Assembly (NCBI GenBank): GCA_007745835.1
Contig: CP036424.1
Location: 2,007,001 to 2,071,000, forward strand
Direction: 5' to 3'
Length of the DNA: 64,000 bases
Source: Planctomycetes bacterium MalM25
Lineage (GTDB): Bacteria > Planctomycetota > Planctomycetia > Pirellulales > Lacipirellulaceae
The position numbers were made by a program, and so were the translations under genes. Shown one piece after another: positions 36,048-45,081 of this stretch (the first letter of the stretch is position 1; every line of letters starts with the position of its first letter). Under the pieces are notes generated by a model. It was not told the origin of the DNA and did no database searches. It saw only the letters and a program-made list of their open reading frames with translations.

Positions 36048-37424
36048 TTACTCCGCCGCCGCCTTCAGCTCCGCGAAACGTTCACGCATCCGTGCGAGCC
36101 GTTGCGCGTGCCGCGGTTCGCTGACCAGATCGCGTTCTTCTAGAGCGTCTGTGGAGAGGCAGAAGAGCTGCTCGACACCTTGCACTGGCCATAAGATGTA
36201 CTTCCAGTCTTTCTCGACCAAGGCCTCGGAGGCGGGAATGAAATCGGCGTTTCGGAAGGTGGGGTGCTCGTAGAAGAAGTCTTGTCGCCACGCCGGGGGC
36301 TGTTCGGCTGTGTACAGCGCAGCGACATCTCGGCCCTGCATGCGCTCGGGAGCGTCGATTCCTGCTGCTGCAAGGATGGTCGGGGCGAGGTCAATACTAA
36401 GAGTAAAGGCTTCGTCGGTCCTCCCGGCGCGCTTGCTAGGCATGCGAGGATCACGCACGATAAGCGGAACTCGGATGCTCTCCTGGTGCGGATACCATTT
36501 ATCTCCTAGGCCGTGCTCTGCGTGGTAGTAGCCATTGTCCGTGGTGAAGAGAACCAAGGTTTGATCCAGAACTCCCTGGTGTTTGAGCTCTTCCAGCAGT
36601 TTGCCGCAGGTCGTATCCACTTCGGTCGCCAGCCGATAGTAGTTCTTCATCATCTGTTGGTACTTCTCGGGAGTGTCGAACCGCCACGCCCAGCGAACGC
36701 GCCCTTCGTTCGCGTCGGTGAAGAACTCAGGCAGACGCTCCCAGGATTCCTGTGTTGCATTGACAGGGATTGGGACATCACGGTCTTGATACAACGACAT
36801 GCTCTGGGGCTGTGGTAAGAACTGCTTCGGGTTCTTGTCCTCGGCATGGGTGGCGAAGAACGCGACGGTTAGGCAGAAGGGCTGCCCGATGGGACGGGTC
36901 TTCAAGAACTCCAGAGAGTCTTCTTCGTTGCGCTGAGTGACATGCAGCCTGCGCCCATCTTCCATGTCGTACCAGTGCTTGCCGTAATACGACCTGCCGA
37001 AATCGTACCTGCCCTTTGGGAAGCGACCGTTGTGCCATTTCCCTACGTGACCAACCCAGTAGCCGGCGGATCGTAGCTTTCCGGGGTAGGTTTTGCTCCA
37101 CGGCGTCTCGAAGGCCGAAAAGGCGCGGCACCCGTGCCTCGACATGTACTGCCCAGTGAGCAAGTTCGCCCGGCTGACTCCGCAGATCGAGGTGGTGACG
37201 CAATTGTGTGTGAAGCGGATGCCTTCGCGCGCCAACGCATCGAGGGATGGGGTTTGAACCATAGGGTTCCCCGCGATTCCTAGGGTGTCGTGCCGCCAGT
37301 CGTCTGCGTAGAGCAGCAGGATATTAAGTGGCTCTGCTGCGCAGCAGGAAGACAACCCGAAGAGCAGCGTTGAAAGGGCAGCGCAGAGAGCGACGACTAG
37401 ACGTGCCGGCTGGGCAGTGATCAT
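36048..37424 (-). CDS. S1 family sulfatase with variant CGVSR motif
   Basis: About 458 residues from the ATG at 37424, which places a signal peptide (about 1-29) directly at the N-terminus. Metal ligands DD are at residues 41-42 ([13 protein letters not shown]). The formylglycine motif reads CGVSR (Cys81), with Val in place of the usual Pro; Cys and Arg are kept. [17 protein letters not shown] carries the later conserved ligands. It is probably an active exported sulfatase of a different subfamily from the two iduronate-2-sulfatase-like enzymes. Confidence 0.9.
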   Translation of the reverse strand: MITAQPARLVVALCAALSTLLFGLSSCCAAEPLNILLLYADDWRHDTLGIAGNPMVQTPSLDALAREGIRFTHNCVTTSICGVSRANLLTGQYMSRHGCRAFSAFETPWSKTYPGKLRSAGYWVGHVGKWHNGRFPKGRYDFGRSYYGKHWYDMEDGRRLHVTQRNEEDSLEFLKTRPIGQPFCLTVAFFATHAEDKNPKQFLPQPQSMSLYQDRDVPIPVNATQESWERLPEFFTDANEGRVRWAWRFDTPEKYQQMMKNYYRLATEVDTTCGKLLEELKHQGVLDQTLVLFTTDNGYYHAEHGLGDKWYPHQESIRVPLIVRDPRMPSKRAGRTDEAFTLSIDLAPTILAAAGIDAPERMQGRDVAALYTAEQPPAWRQDFFYEHPTFRNADFIPASEALVEKDWKYILWPVQGVEQLFCLSTDALEERDLVSEPRHAQRLARMRERFAELKAAAE

Positions 37425-37605
37425 TGCGAACAGCTTGCGTATCAGGCAGAAGGTCGATTCTTTCGCACACAAACAGAGAGGGTCGGGGGGTAGATCTTTA
37501 CTCTTAACGGTTGGAGGAGACAGCCTAGCATGGCCACCTCGTCGAGCCTTGCCATGCGCTCATGAGAGAAGGGAAGCGATTCCTTCTGTGCTGCCTGATG
37601 CAATA

Positions 37606-37643
37606 TCAGGCGGGGGAGACCACCCCGGTTCTCCCCCGCCTGA
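37606..37643 (-). terminator. Perfect 14-bp stem hairpin after a PEP-CTERM gene
   Basis: Arms 37606-37619 and 37630-37643 are perfectly complementary around a 10-base loop. It lies 30 bases beyond the minus-strand stop at 37673. No T-run follows on either side. Its placement and lack of a T tail match the hairpin at 33665-33695. Confidence 0.5.
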
Positions 37644-37672
37644 AAAGCGAAACGAAAGGTATGCCCAATGTC

Positions 37673-39616
37673 TCAGGCACCACCGCGCCGGCTAGTTGGA
37701 ACGGCGATCATAGCCAGACCCATTAGAAACACCGCTGTAGGTTCTGGGACCGCAGCCGCAAATGAAGAAGAGATCTGACTGGCGCCGTAGTTGGCTGCCC
37801 ACAGGTCGTAGCCCGCCTGAGACGAATCCGGGCTGCCACCGTCTCGCCAAACGGTGTAGTCAGCGGCATCGACGTTCCCGTCGCCGTTGTAGTCGCCGTC
37901 CAGTGGCGCGGGCAGCAAGGCTTCCAAGGCGGTTATGTCGGCGGTGTCAAAGTAGTCATCACCGGTCAGGTCAAAGTCCGTGAGGTTCAGCGACTCAAGA
38001 ATGTCTGCCTCAAACGGGGCTGAGGGGGCGTTGAACAGGTCATCCTGACGTTTCTGGGCTGTCTCGCCACCGTTGCCAGCCAGGTAGTCTTGGGCAAGTG
38101 TGAGGTCAGCGGTCGTGAGAAAACCATCCTTGTTCAAATCGCCGGCCTGGGGGACAAACGCGCGAACCAGGGAGAAGTTGTCGACCTGAACTTGGGTGAA
38201 CACGGCCACGTCAACGTGGTTGTTCGGCACCGGTGTGCCCGGGAAGTTGACGATCGACGTGTTCGCCTGCGTTTGCACGATCAGATTGATCGGGTCACCA
38301 CTGTCCTGAGCGGCCTTGAGCGCGGCGCCGGTGATGGACAGCGTCTGGGTGTCGCCCGAGGTGATGTTGCTCAGCTGGTCGTCGAAAAGCGATCCAGCCA
38401 CCGCCGTGCCTGGGTCAGTAGAGTTGTCTCCAACGGTCAAAGCAACTTTAAAGTTCGAGTTGGGGTTGGCCGCCCGTGTCTCGTTGAAGTTGAGATCGAA
38501 TGAGAGCTCGTAAGTCGCGCTATCGTCGATTGTGACACCGTCGAGAACATCGGTCTGCGTCAGACCGTTCAGGTACCCGCCCGCGGTGTTCAGCGAGAAC
38601 TGTTCGGCCGTCGAGCTCCAGTGGGTGTCGAGGTACCAGGAGCCCTGAACTCCGTTGTCCGCGTTGAGCAAGTTTAGCCCCGTGCCATCGGGCCCGTTGA
38701 CGGCCTCGACGATTGAGTTTGGGTTGTTGTTGAAGGGGGTCCAATCGTCGACGTCGCCTGTGTTGCCTCGGAAGGGCCCGTAGTTGCCGTTGCCCCCGTT
38801 GACGTTGAAGCTGACGTCGTTGTCCGGAGAACCGTACACCGCGTTGCTGACCTGGGAGAGGTCACCGTTGCGGATCATGTTGGGCTGAACCGGGGTGATC
38901 TCAGGGAAGGCCAGAGTCGATGTCGTGCGACCGAGAATGACGTTGTCGACCGAGAACTTTGCCCCCAGCACGGCGGCTCCTCCCTCGGAGTTCGGAATGC
39001 CATCGAACAAGTCGAAACGGAGGCGGTTGATGTCGCCTTCCCAGGCCGCGTCATTGAAGTCGCGGACGATCGTGTAGGTTCGCCAGTTGTTGTCGATAGG
39101 GAAGGAGCTGTCCGGCTGGTAGGTGACTCCGTGAGTCAGGCTGCCACCACCAGCGGCGGTTCCTTGCACAAAGTTGCGACCACGGATGCGAGAATCAATC
39201 TCGCCCGTGCCGCCATCGATGGGGGGGGGCGTGTCCACGCGAAAGTCGAACTGAATGATGTCGTACTGACCCGGCAGTTCGCCGACTGTGAAGAGGTTGT
39301 TCGATCCCGTGTTCAGCCAGATCCAAGAGTCACCGTTCCCGTCGCTGCCCAGGCCGTCGGTGTCGGCGTTGTTCAGTACGCCACCCGAAGCGGACACACC
39401 AGGCATGCGGACACCGGTCCAGCCTTGCGTCGTGTCGTCGTCAAAGTCGCCGACAACGCGGGTGTCGTTGAGTGTCGGGGCACTGCCGCTGCTACCCACG
39501 CCGTCGATAAAGGTGCTTGCTGCATTCGCCTGACAGCCGAAGAGAGCCGCCGATAGGCAGCAAAGCGGCTTCGCCGCAGCTTGGAGTAGCCGGGCCAGAT
39601 AGCTCTTAGGACTCAT
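37673..39616 (-). CDS. Large PEP-CTERM protein with two calcium-loop modules
   Basis: A 647-residue exported protein. A signal peptide (about 1-32) is followed by two beta-sandwich domains (about 35-210 and 240-470) that resemble carbohydrate-binding modules. Then comes an EF-hand/dockerin-type region starting AGDLNKDGFLTTADLTLAQ, and a second loop DGDYNGDGNVDAADYTVWRDG close to that of the 380-residue protein nearby. The tail VPEPTAVFLMGLAMIAV followed by Arg residues is a PEP-CTERM signal. No catalytic residues were recognised. It likely acts in surface binding of the polysaccharide. Confidence 0.85.
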   Translation of the reverse strand: MSPKSYLARLLQAAAKPLCCLSAALFGCQANAASTFIDGVGSSGSAPTLNDTRVVGDFDDDTTQGWTGVRMPGVSASGGVLNNADTDGLGSDGNGDSWIWLNTGSNNLFTVGELPGQYDIIQFDFRVDTPPPIDGGTGEIDSRIRGRNFVQGTAAGGGSLTHGVTYQPDSSFPIDNNWRTYTIVRDFNDAAWEGDINRLRFDLFDGIPNSEGGAAVLGAKFSVDNVILGRTTSTLAFPEITPVQPNMIRNGDLSQVSNAVYGSPDNDVSFNVNGGNGNYGPFRGNTGDVDDWTPFNNNPNSIVEAVNGPDGTGLNLLNADNGVQGSWYLDTHWSSTAEQFSLNTAGGYLNGLTQTDVLDGVTIDDSATYELSFDLNFNETRAANPNSNFKVALTVGDNSTDPGTAVAGSLFDDQLSNITSGDTQTLSITGAALKAAQDSGDPINLIVQTQANTSIVNFPGTPVPNNHVDVAVFTQVQVDNFSLVRAFVPQAGDLNKDGFLTTADLTLAQDYLAGNGGETAQKRQDDLFNAPSAPFEADILESLNLTDFDLTGDDYFDTADITALEALLPAPLDGDYNGDGNVDAADYTVWRDGGSPDSSQAGYDLWAANYGASQISSSFAAAVPEPTAVFLMGLAMIAVPTSRRGGA

Positions 39617-39960
39617 CAGTAATCTCCGGTTGTCGTGCTAGGCGCGTAGAACACGCGCAGAAGAGTCGTATGGGCTGATCCTGCGTGGGATCCTGATCGA
39701 ATAAAGGAAAAGATGCAGAAAGGCTCCGCTCTGGCAGTCACTTCCGGCGACTGGCAGATTGGACGCCATTAATCGGAAAATCCACCGGATTCCCGATATT
39801 CCGCGAGACCCTAGTCGGCAGCCGGTAGTTCAGGAGGGTCCCCTCGCTAAGGGCATAGAGATGTTCAGGTCGACGGCTACCCGCATGCATGGACTGCCAA
39901 CTGCATGGAATCAACTCAGCCATCGTTTGGCTATCTGCAGCCCCGTCCGACGAACTATTT
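39617..39960. other. Intergenic region, no gene seen
   Basis: About 340 bp downstream of the sulfatase stop and upstream of the large PEP-CTERM gene. A short open frame on the minus strand (39738-39923) has no recognisable features and is not supported. The promoter of the PEP-CTERM gene should lie here. Confidence 0.5.
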
Positions 39961-41277
39961 CTATTTCTCCCACCACGACTCCAGCTGATCGGTCAGCCGG
40001 GCGACTATCTCGGTCTTCTCGCGGGCAAGATCACGCTCCTCATGAGGGTCCGACGCCAAGTCGTACAGCTCTCGCCTGGCTGCAGGATCGCCGTAAGCGA
40101 TGAGCTTCCACTGGCCAGAAATCACATAGCGTGACTTGACGCCTTTGGCCGGGGAATGGACGTCGATGATATCATGAGGAAAAGCCGCCCCGTACACCGC
40201 ATCTCGCGCCTTGAGCGCAGCTTGGTCTCGCAGGTCGATGCCGGACATGGTCGGCGGAGGGGTTTGACCGGCCATCATCAGCAAGGTCGGGGCAATGTCG
40301 ATAGCCGAAACCAGCGTCTCCTGGTCTATCCTGGAGCTTATGGCGTCGGGCTGGCGCACCATAATCGGGGTGCGGATGCCTCCCTCGAAGGGGGTTTGCT
40401 TCGAGCGTGGTGCGTACCGGCCGGCCCTTTCAGGGTCCTGGATCCAACCGTTGTCTGTCACGTAGACCACGACTGTTGAATCACGGAGCTCTCGTTCGTC
40501 GATCTCAGCGAGCAACTCGTCACAGGTTTGATCAAACCATTCGCACATGGCCCAGTACTTGGCGACCGGCTCGCTAGGGGCCAGAGGGCGATACTTCTCT
40601 AGAAGGTCCCGCGGTGGTGTGTGCGGGGCGTGGGGCAGAAAAGGAGCGTGCCAGATGAAGAAGGGCCGTTTCTCCCCCTCACGCACTTCGTCGAGGAAGC
40701 GACGAATCGGATCGATCCCCTGACGCGAGATCTTGAGACCTTCGTCGCCGTGGCGGGCACCACGCTTGGGATCGCCGTGTGTCATGGCGTGGCTGAAGCC
40801 AAAGTTTTTGGGATCGGCTTCCCACCACTTGCCAGTTTGCAGTGTGGCGTAGCCGGCATCGCTCAAGAGCTGGACCAGGTTCGGCAGCCTCTCCAGTCGA
40901 TCGTAGATCGCTTGGTGCAATGCGTGGTGGCGTTGGTGCCGGCGACTCCTGCTGTTGCGGATCGTCGAGTCGCCCGTGGCCGGGTCATTGCCGGTCACTC
41001 CATGGTGGTGGCAGGCGGTGCCAGTGAGGATTGAAGCGAGCGAGGGCCGACAGATCGGGGCTGTGACGTAGCCGCGCGTGTATGTGAGTGATTCTCTTGC
41101 TAGCCGATCGATGCTAGGCGTCTCGATACGGGGGTGCCCCATAAAACCGTAGTCGCCCCAAGCCTGATCATCGGACAGAATCAGAAGAATGTTGGGCTTT
41201 GATTCGCTCGCCTGCTCCGCTTGGCAAGAATCGGAGCAGACGACCAGCAATGCCATTAGAAAGCAACGCGACGGCAT
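39961..41277 (-). CDS. S1 family sulfatase with variant CRPSL motif
   Basis: About 438 residues from the ATG at 41277 (signal peptide about 1-20). The metal ligands DD are in LLILSDDQAWGDYG. The active-site motif reads CRPSL with Cys76: the formylglycine Cys and the Pro and Ser are present but the Arg at the fifth position is Leu. VTDNGWIQDPERAGRYAPRSKQ supplies the later ligands. The sequence IDEERELRDSTV-like region and 'GGIRTPIMVRQP' are usual for arylsulfatase-A-like enzymes. Activity is likely but maturation by a formylglycine enzyme may differ. It is the last polysaccharide gene before the mobile-element zone. Confidence 0.88.
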   Translation of the reverse strand: MPSRCFLMALLVVCSDSCQAEQASESKPNILLILSDDQAWGDYGFMGHPRIETPSIDRLARESLTYTRGYVTAPICRPSLASILTGTACHHHGVTGNDPATGDSTIRNSRSRRHQRHHALHQAIYDRLERLPNLVQLLSDAGYATLQTGKWWEADPKNFGFSHAMTHGDPKRGARHGDEGLKISRQGIDPIRRFLDEVREGEKRPFFIWHAPFLPHAPHTPPRDLLEKYRPLAPSEPVAKYWAMCEWFDQTCDELLAEIDERELRDSTVVVYVTDNGWIQDPERAGRYAPRSKQTPFEGGIRTPIMVRQPDAISSRIDQETLVSAIDIAPTLLMMAGQTPPPTMSGIDLRDQAALKARDAVYGAAFPHDIIDVHSPAKGVKSRYVISGQWKLIAYGDPAARRELYDLASDPHEERDLAREKTEIVARLTDQLESWWEK

Positions 41278-41502
41278 ATTCTTGATCCTGGTGATGTTCC
41301 CGATGTCGCGCCAAGGGCGTAGGCCAATCCGCAGTCGCAGCCTGGTCCCACTTAAGATCACTTCGCGCGGATGTGGGCAGACCGCCCACTAAAGAATACG
41401 TTCCGGTAGGTAATAACTGGACAAACAAAAAACAGTCGCCAGCGTCAGCAAGCAAGGCTGTCGGTCAACGTCGTCTTATTCAAGAAAGTAGTCCGACGTC
41501 CC

Positions 41503-42795
41503 GTTCAACAAGGTTGTCATACGATATCGACCACTAGTCGTCGGTCGATATCGTTCCTGAAGCTGAGAATGGTCACGTCCGATTGTCACGAATCCTGCAC
41601 GGTTCATCAACGGCGCATGGTTGGGAAGCGTGAAGCCACGCAACGTCTCGATAGCAGTTGTTCTTTAGCTGGTCAGGCCGCCGTTCGTTCGTAGTGCTTC
41701 AGCACGCCACCGAGCCACTGGCGGCAGACGATCTCCTCGCCCTCGCCAGGCGGGTCGTCGACCTCGGGCCAGACACCGAGCAACGGCTTGTTGTCTTTCC
41801 GCTGGTGAGGACGGCAGGCGTGATAATAATCGCAATAGGAAGAGACAAGATGGTCGAAGTGACCGAGGCCGAAGACGATGAACCGGTTCAGGCACTCAGC
41901 CCGAATCGAGCCGATCCAGCGCTCGACGAAGGCGTTCTGATTCGGCGCTCGTGGCGCTGTGGGTTCAACCGAAGTGCCGTTGTCGGCAAAGACCTGATCG
42001 AATCGTTTGGAGTACTTGAAGTCGCGGTCTCGGATGAGGTAACGGATCGGCAGCTCCATCCCACGGGCCTGCTCGAGCATCGACTCCGTTTGCTCGGTTA
42101 CCCACTTGTCGTCGGCCTTGAGCGTCGCGGGCGAGCAGATGACCCGTCGCGAGTTGACGTGCAGGAAAGCCAGCACGTAGGCCTGCCGCAATCCGGTGCT
42201 TGTCATGACCATCTTGCTGAAAAAATCACACTGCCAGAGGGTCTCGGCGTGGGTCTTGATGAAGTCGTCCCAGGTGCCTGGTCCTCGCTTCGGGCCCGGG
42301 TGGATACCTTCTTCCTTGAGGATTGTGCGGACCGTTGTGCGGCCACAGCAGCGGATCCGCAACTTGCGTAATTCGCCCACAATCCGACCGTACCCCCACT
42401 GGTTTTGTCTCGCGAGCCTGACGACGATCTGGCGGATGGTCTCCGACGTTCCTTTCCGGCCCATCTTCTTCGCCGGCGGCTTCCCCTGACTTCTCCGCTC
42501 CAGCCAGCGGCGGTAGGTTCGTGGGTGCACGATGGAGACCAAATTCAGCACATCTGAGCGCATGCCGTCACCCAACTCTAGCAGCCGCTGCCGCTCCTCA
42601 TCCTTAAGGAAGATGCGACTCTGCGGGACGGGAGCCCGAGTCAGCTCCAGCTCGGCCTTCAAGAAGAGGATGTGCCGTCGGAGTTGCTCTTCGTTCGAGC
42701 GGGCGAAGAGAAAGAAGAGTGGCGAGAACCAGGGCGGCATCGGGATGATAACCTCTCGAATCTCAGGCGTTTTCGGGGTGACAACCTTCCTGAAC
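41503..42795 (-). mobile_element. rve-type insertion sequence, copy 1
   Basis: About 1.29 kb bounded by imperfect inverted repeats: GTTCAACAAGGTTGTCA (41503-41519) and TGACAACCTTCCTGAAC (42779-42795). It carries one transposase gene and about 170 bp of conserved noncoding sequence at the left end, including CGATTGTCACGAATC. The outer boundaries are approximate because similarity between the two copies continues somewhat past the right repeat. No target duplication was identified. Confidence 0.8.
41673..42740 (-). CDS. rve/DDE transposase, copy 1
   Basis: A 355-residue transposase with an integrase catalytic core. The N-terminal helical region (about 1-110) includes a helix-turn-helix with TYRRWLERR, and the catalytic core has the acidic residues in WQCDFFSK, VFADNG and NAFVERW, consistent with a D,D,E triad. 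It ends in a typical HACRPHQRKDNKPL segment. The family looks related to IS3/IS481-type elements but is encoded in a single frame. It is intact and close in sequence to copy 2, so the element has been active recently. Confidence 0.9.
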   Translation of the reverse strand: MPPWFSPLFFLFARSNEEQLRRHILFLKAELELTRAPVPQSRIFLKDEERQRLLELGDGMRSDVLNLVSIVHPRTYRRWLERRSQGKPPAKKMGRKGTSETIRQIVVRLARQNQWGYGRIVGELRKLRIRCCGRTTVRTILKEEGIHPGPKRGPGTWDDFIKTHAETLWQCDFFSKMVMTSTGLRQAYVLAFLHVNSRRVICSPATLKADDKWVTEQTESMLEQARGMELPIRYLIRDRDFKYSKRFDQVFADNGTSVEPTAPRAPNQNAFVERWIGSIRAECLNRFIVFGLGHFDHLVSSYCDYYHACRPHQRKDNKPLLGVWPEVDDPPGEGEEIVCRQWLGGVLKHYERTAA

Positions 42796-42976
42796 CCCTG
42801 CTGTCGCTCGATTCTCGTCGCCCGATCTGGGTCCGCAAACGTCTACTGGTTTGCGCGGCGAAAAATGAGGTCCGTTGCTAATGCTTGCCAATCGTTGCTA
42901 TCCGTTGCAAGCCTCCCAAACCAGTAGTAGTCTTCGTAAAGCGTTGTAGACGAGTGGGTTGCGGCAAGGCCCTTTT

Positions 42977-43023
42977 GGAGCCTCATAACCTCGAGGTCGT
43001 CGGTTCGAATCCGGCCCCCGCCA
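42977..43023 (+). other. tRNA-Met-like 3' half (possible attachment site)
   Basis: The sequence contains a CAT anticodon-like loop (CCTCATAACC), the T-arm GTCGG-TTCGAAT-CCGGC, and a 7-base acceptor strand CCCCGCC followed by A. No matching 5' half (expected GGCGGGG) is present upstream, so it is not a full tRNA gene. A 3' tRNA half beside a tyrosine recombinase gene is the classic remnant of an attachment site. Confidence 0.55.
42980..43003. repeat. 24-bp direct repeat, left copy (possible att site)
   Basis: Identical to 44781-44804 over 24 bases. It covers the anticodon-arm part of the tRNA-like sequence. The two copies flank the truncated recombinase gene and IS copy 2. Confidence 0.75.
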
Positions 43024-43110
43024 CTTTTTGTAAGTACTACCGATACCTTGATTTAGGTAACCGGCCAAGGGTTGGCCGTGCGGCTCTCTGACAGCGCAAG
43101 CGGGGAAGGC

Positions 43111-43142
43111 AAGCGGGGATGACCCCCCGCACATCCCCGCTT
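43111..43142. repeat. Hairpin with 11-bp arms upstream of the recombinase remnant
   Basis: AAGCGGGGATG (43111-43121) pairs perfectly with CATCCCCGCTT (43132-43142) around a 10-base loop. The same two 11-base words recur, more widely spaced, near 44650 and 44715 on the far side of IS copy 2. This suggests recombinase arm sites or another element-specific signal. Confidence 0.5.
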
Positions 43143-43169
43143 GGGTTTGTCCCTGAGCGGAGAACGCAC

Positions 43170-43311
43170 GTGCCACGTCTCTTCCACACGCCGCCCAAGT
43201 ACCGGCGGCACAAGTCCACCCAGCAAGCCATCGTCGAGTTCGGTGGCAAGCGGATCTACCTGGGTCCCTACGGCTCCGCCAAGAGCCACGAGCGGTACCA
43301 GCAGGCGTCCC
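43170..43311 (+). pseudogene. Truncated tyrosine recombinase (5' end only)
   Basis: From a GTG, the frame encodes about 47 residues starting VPRLFHTPPKYRRHKSTQQA and continuing through GGKRIYLGPYGSAKSHERYQ. This is the N-terminal DNA-binding segment seen in planctomycete site-specific integrases. The frame then runs into the left end of IS copy 2 and stops. The catalytic domain is absent from the window, so the gene is dead. Its position next to a tRNA-like 3' half fits an integrase gene at the end of an integrated element. Confidence 0.65.
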
Positions 43312-44605
43312 GTTCAACAAGGTTGTCACACGATATCGACCGATGATTGTCGGTCTATGTCGATGTCGAAGCCGTAAACGAAGGTAATCGATTGTCACGA
43401 ATCATCCACGTCTTACCAGCGGCGCATGGCCGAGCAGCGTGAAGCCACGTAACGCCTCGATAGCAGTTGTCGCTGTAGCTGGTCACGCCGCCGTTCGTTC
43501 GTAGTGCTTCAACACGCCGCCAAGCCATTGCCGGCAAACGATCTCTTCGTCTTCGTTCGGCGGATCATCGACCTCCGGCCAGACGCCGAGCAGCGGCTTG
43601 TTCTCCTTCCGCTGGTGTGGCCTCGCCTGATGATAAAAGTCGCAATAGCAAGTAACGATATGGTCGAAGTGACCGAGGCCGAACACGATGAATCGGTTCA
43701 GGCACTCACCCCGAATCGATCCGATCCAGCGTTCCACGAACGCGTTCTGATTCGGCGCTCGCGGCGCCGTCGGCTCGACCGAGACGCCCGCGTCGGCGAA
43801 GACCTCGTCGAACCGCTTGGAGTACTTGAAGTCGCGATCCCGAACGAGGTAGCTGACCGGCAGCTCCATCCCGCGTGCTTGCTCCAGCATCGATTTGGCT
43901 TGCTCGGTGACCCATTCGTCGTCGGCCTTGAGCGTCGCTGGGGAGCAGATGACCCGACGCGAATTGACGTGGAGGAACGCCAGCACGTAGGCCTGTCGCA
44001 GACCGGTGCTCGTCATGACCATCTTCGAGAAGAAATCACATTGCCAGAGACTCTCGGCGTGGATCTTGATGAACTCGTCCCAGGTCCCGGGACCACGCTT
44101 GGGCCCCGGATGGATGCCTTCTTCCTTGAGGATGGTGCGGACCGTTGTGCGGCCAACGCAGCGGATGCGGAGCTTCCGCAACTCGCCAACGATGCGGGCG
44201 TAGCCCCATTGGTTCTGCTTGGCGAGCCGGACAACGATCTGGCGGATCGTCTCGGAGGTTCCTTTGCGGCCCATCTTCTTGGCAGGCGGCTTGCCCTGGC
44301 TTCTCCGCTCCAGCCAGCGGCGGTAAGTTCGGGGGTGGACTATCGACACGAGCTTCAATGCGTCTGAGCCGATGCCTTCCCCCAGCTCCAGCAGTCGCTG
44401 CCGCTCCTCATCCTTGAGGAAGATGCGGCTCTGTGGCACGCGAGCCCGGGTCATCTCCAGCTCGGCCTTGAGGAAGAGGATCTGCCGCCGGAGTTGCTCC
44501 TCATTCGAGCGCGCGAACAGGAAGAACAGCGGGCTGAACCATGGCGGCATCGTGTCGGCTCTCCCGCGATTCTCAGGCGTTTTCGAGGTGACAACCTTTC
44601 CGCAC
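43312..44605 (-). mobile_element. rve-type insertion sequence, copy 2
   Basis: About 1.29 kb with left repeat GTTCAACAAGGTTGTCA (43312-43328) and right repeat TGACAACCTTTCCGCAC (44589-44605). It has the same layout as copy 1 and is inserted in the integrase remnant. About 200 bp past the right end of both copies are also related, so the duplicated unit is larger than the IS. Confidence 0.8.
43483..44550 (-). CDS. rve/DDE transposase, copy 2
   Basis: A 355-residue transposase differing from copy 1 at a modest number of scattered positions, for example VFADAGVSVEP in place of VFADNGTSVEP. The N (of the D-N pair) next to the second catalytic Asp is Ala here, but the catalytic acids in WQCDFFSK, VFAD and FVERW are kept. 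The frame is intact. Confidence 0.9.
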   Translation of the reverse strand: MPPWFSPLFFLFARSNEEQLRRQILFLKAELEMTRARVPQSRIFLKDEERQRLLELGEGIGSDALKLVSIVHPRTYRRWLERRSQGKPPAKKMGRKGTSETIRQIVVRLAKQNQWGYARIVGELRKLRIRCVGRTTVRTILKEEGIHPGPKRGPGTWDEFIKIHAESLWQCDFFSKMVMTSTGLRQAYVLAFLHVNSRRVICSPATLKADDEWVTEQAKSMLEQARGMELPVSYLVRDRDFKYSKRFDEVFADAGVSVEPTAPRAPNQNAFVERWIGSIRGECLNRFIVFGLGHFDHIVTCYCDFYHQARPHQRKENKPLLGVWPEVDDPPNEDEEIVCRQWLGGVLKHYERTAA

Positions 44606-44780
44606 CCCTGCTATCGCCTCGATTCTCGCGGGTCGATTCGTGTTGGCAAGCATCCCCGCTTGCGAATGCCTACGTTTGCTAACGTTTGCCAATATTTGCC
44701 GTCGTTTGCAAGCGAATAAGCGGGGATGTATTCTTCGTAAGTCCTTGTCAGAGAGAGTGTTCGGGAAACGGGCTTCTGGT

Positions 44781-44804
44781 GCCTCATAACCTCGAGGTCG
44801 TCGG
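44781..44804. repeat. 24-bp direct repeat, right copy (possible att site)
   Basis: Identical to 42980-43003. Directly after it the sequence switches into a fragment of an IS5-type transposase, so the tRNA-like 3' end is lost at this copy. Confidence 0.75.
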
Positions 44805-45037
44805 AGCGGGACGAGTGCGTGCGGGAGATCCGCCGCGACGGCAAGAGGGCGTGGAAAGAACCGATCGACTACCACCGCCGCAGCCTCGGCGAGACCGCGA
44901 TGAGTCGGATGAAGACCAACTTCGGCGACCGACTGAAGAACCGCACCCTCCCCAACCAAGCAACCGAGGTCACCCTACGCTGCAAGCTCCTCAACCACTT
45001 CGCCCTCCTTGGCATGCCACTGTTTGCGTGGGGATAG
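44804..45037 (+). pseudogene. 3' fragment of an IS5/IS903-type transposase
   Basis: The frame from 44804 encodes ERDECVREIRRDGKRAWKE and continues to HFALLGMPLFAWG and a stop. It matches the last 77 or so residues of the two full IS5-type transposases in this window, including the RRSLGETAMSRMK catalytic-Glu region. The 5' three-quarters is missing. It is a distinct third member of that group. Confidence 0.85.
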
Positions 45038-45081
45038 GCGACAAGGCCCCAAGTCGATAATTCCTTTTCGGACAAACATTC

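Noticed and set aside
39738-39923. Short minus-strand frame downstream of a sulfatase gene
   Set aside because: No recognised motif and no signal; it lies in a region better explained as promoter DNA.
43100-43150. CRISPR-like repeat from the AAGCGGGGA words
   Set aside because: Only a few copies, spacing irregular, and they form inverted instead of direct repeats; no cas genes nearby.
42898-43398. Minus-strand open frame of 166 residues
   Set aside because: It runs antisense through the tRNA-like sequence and the integrase remnant; its KKWRGPDSNRRP segment is a well-known false translation across tRNA ends.
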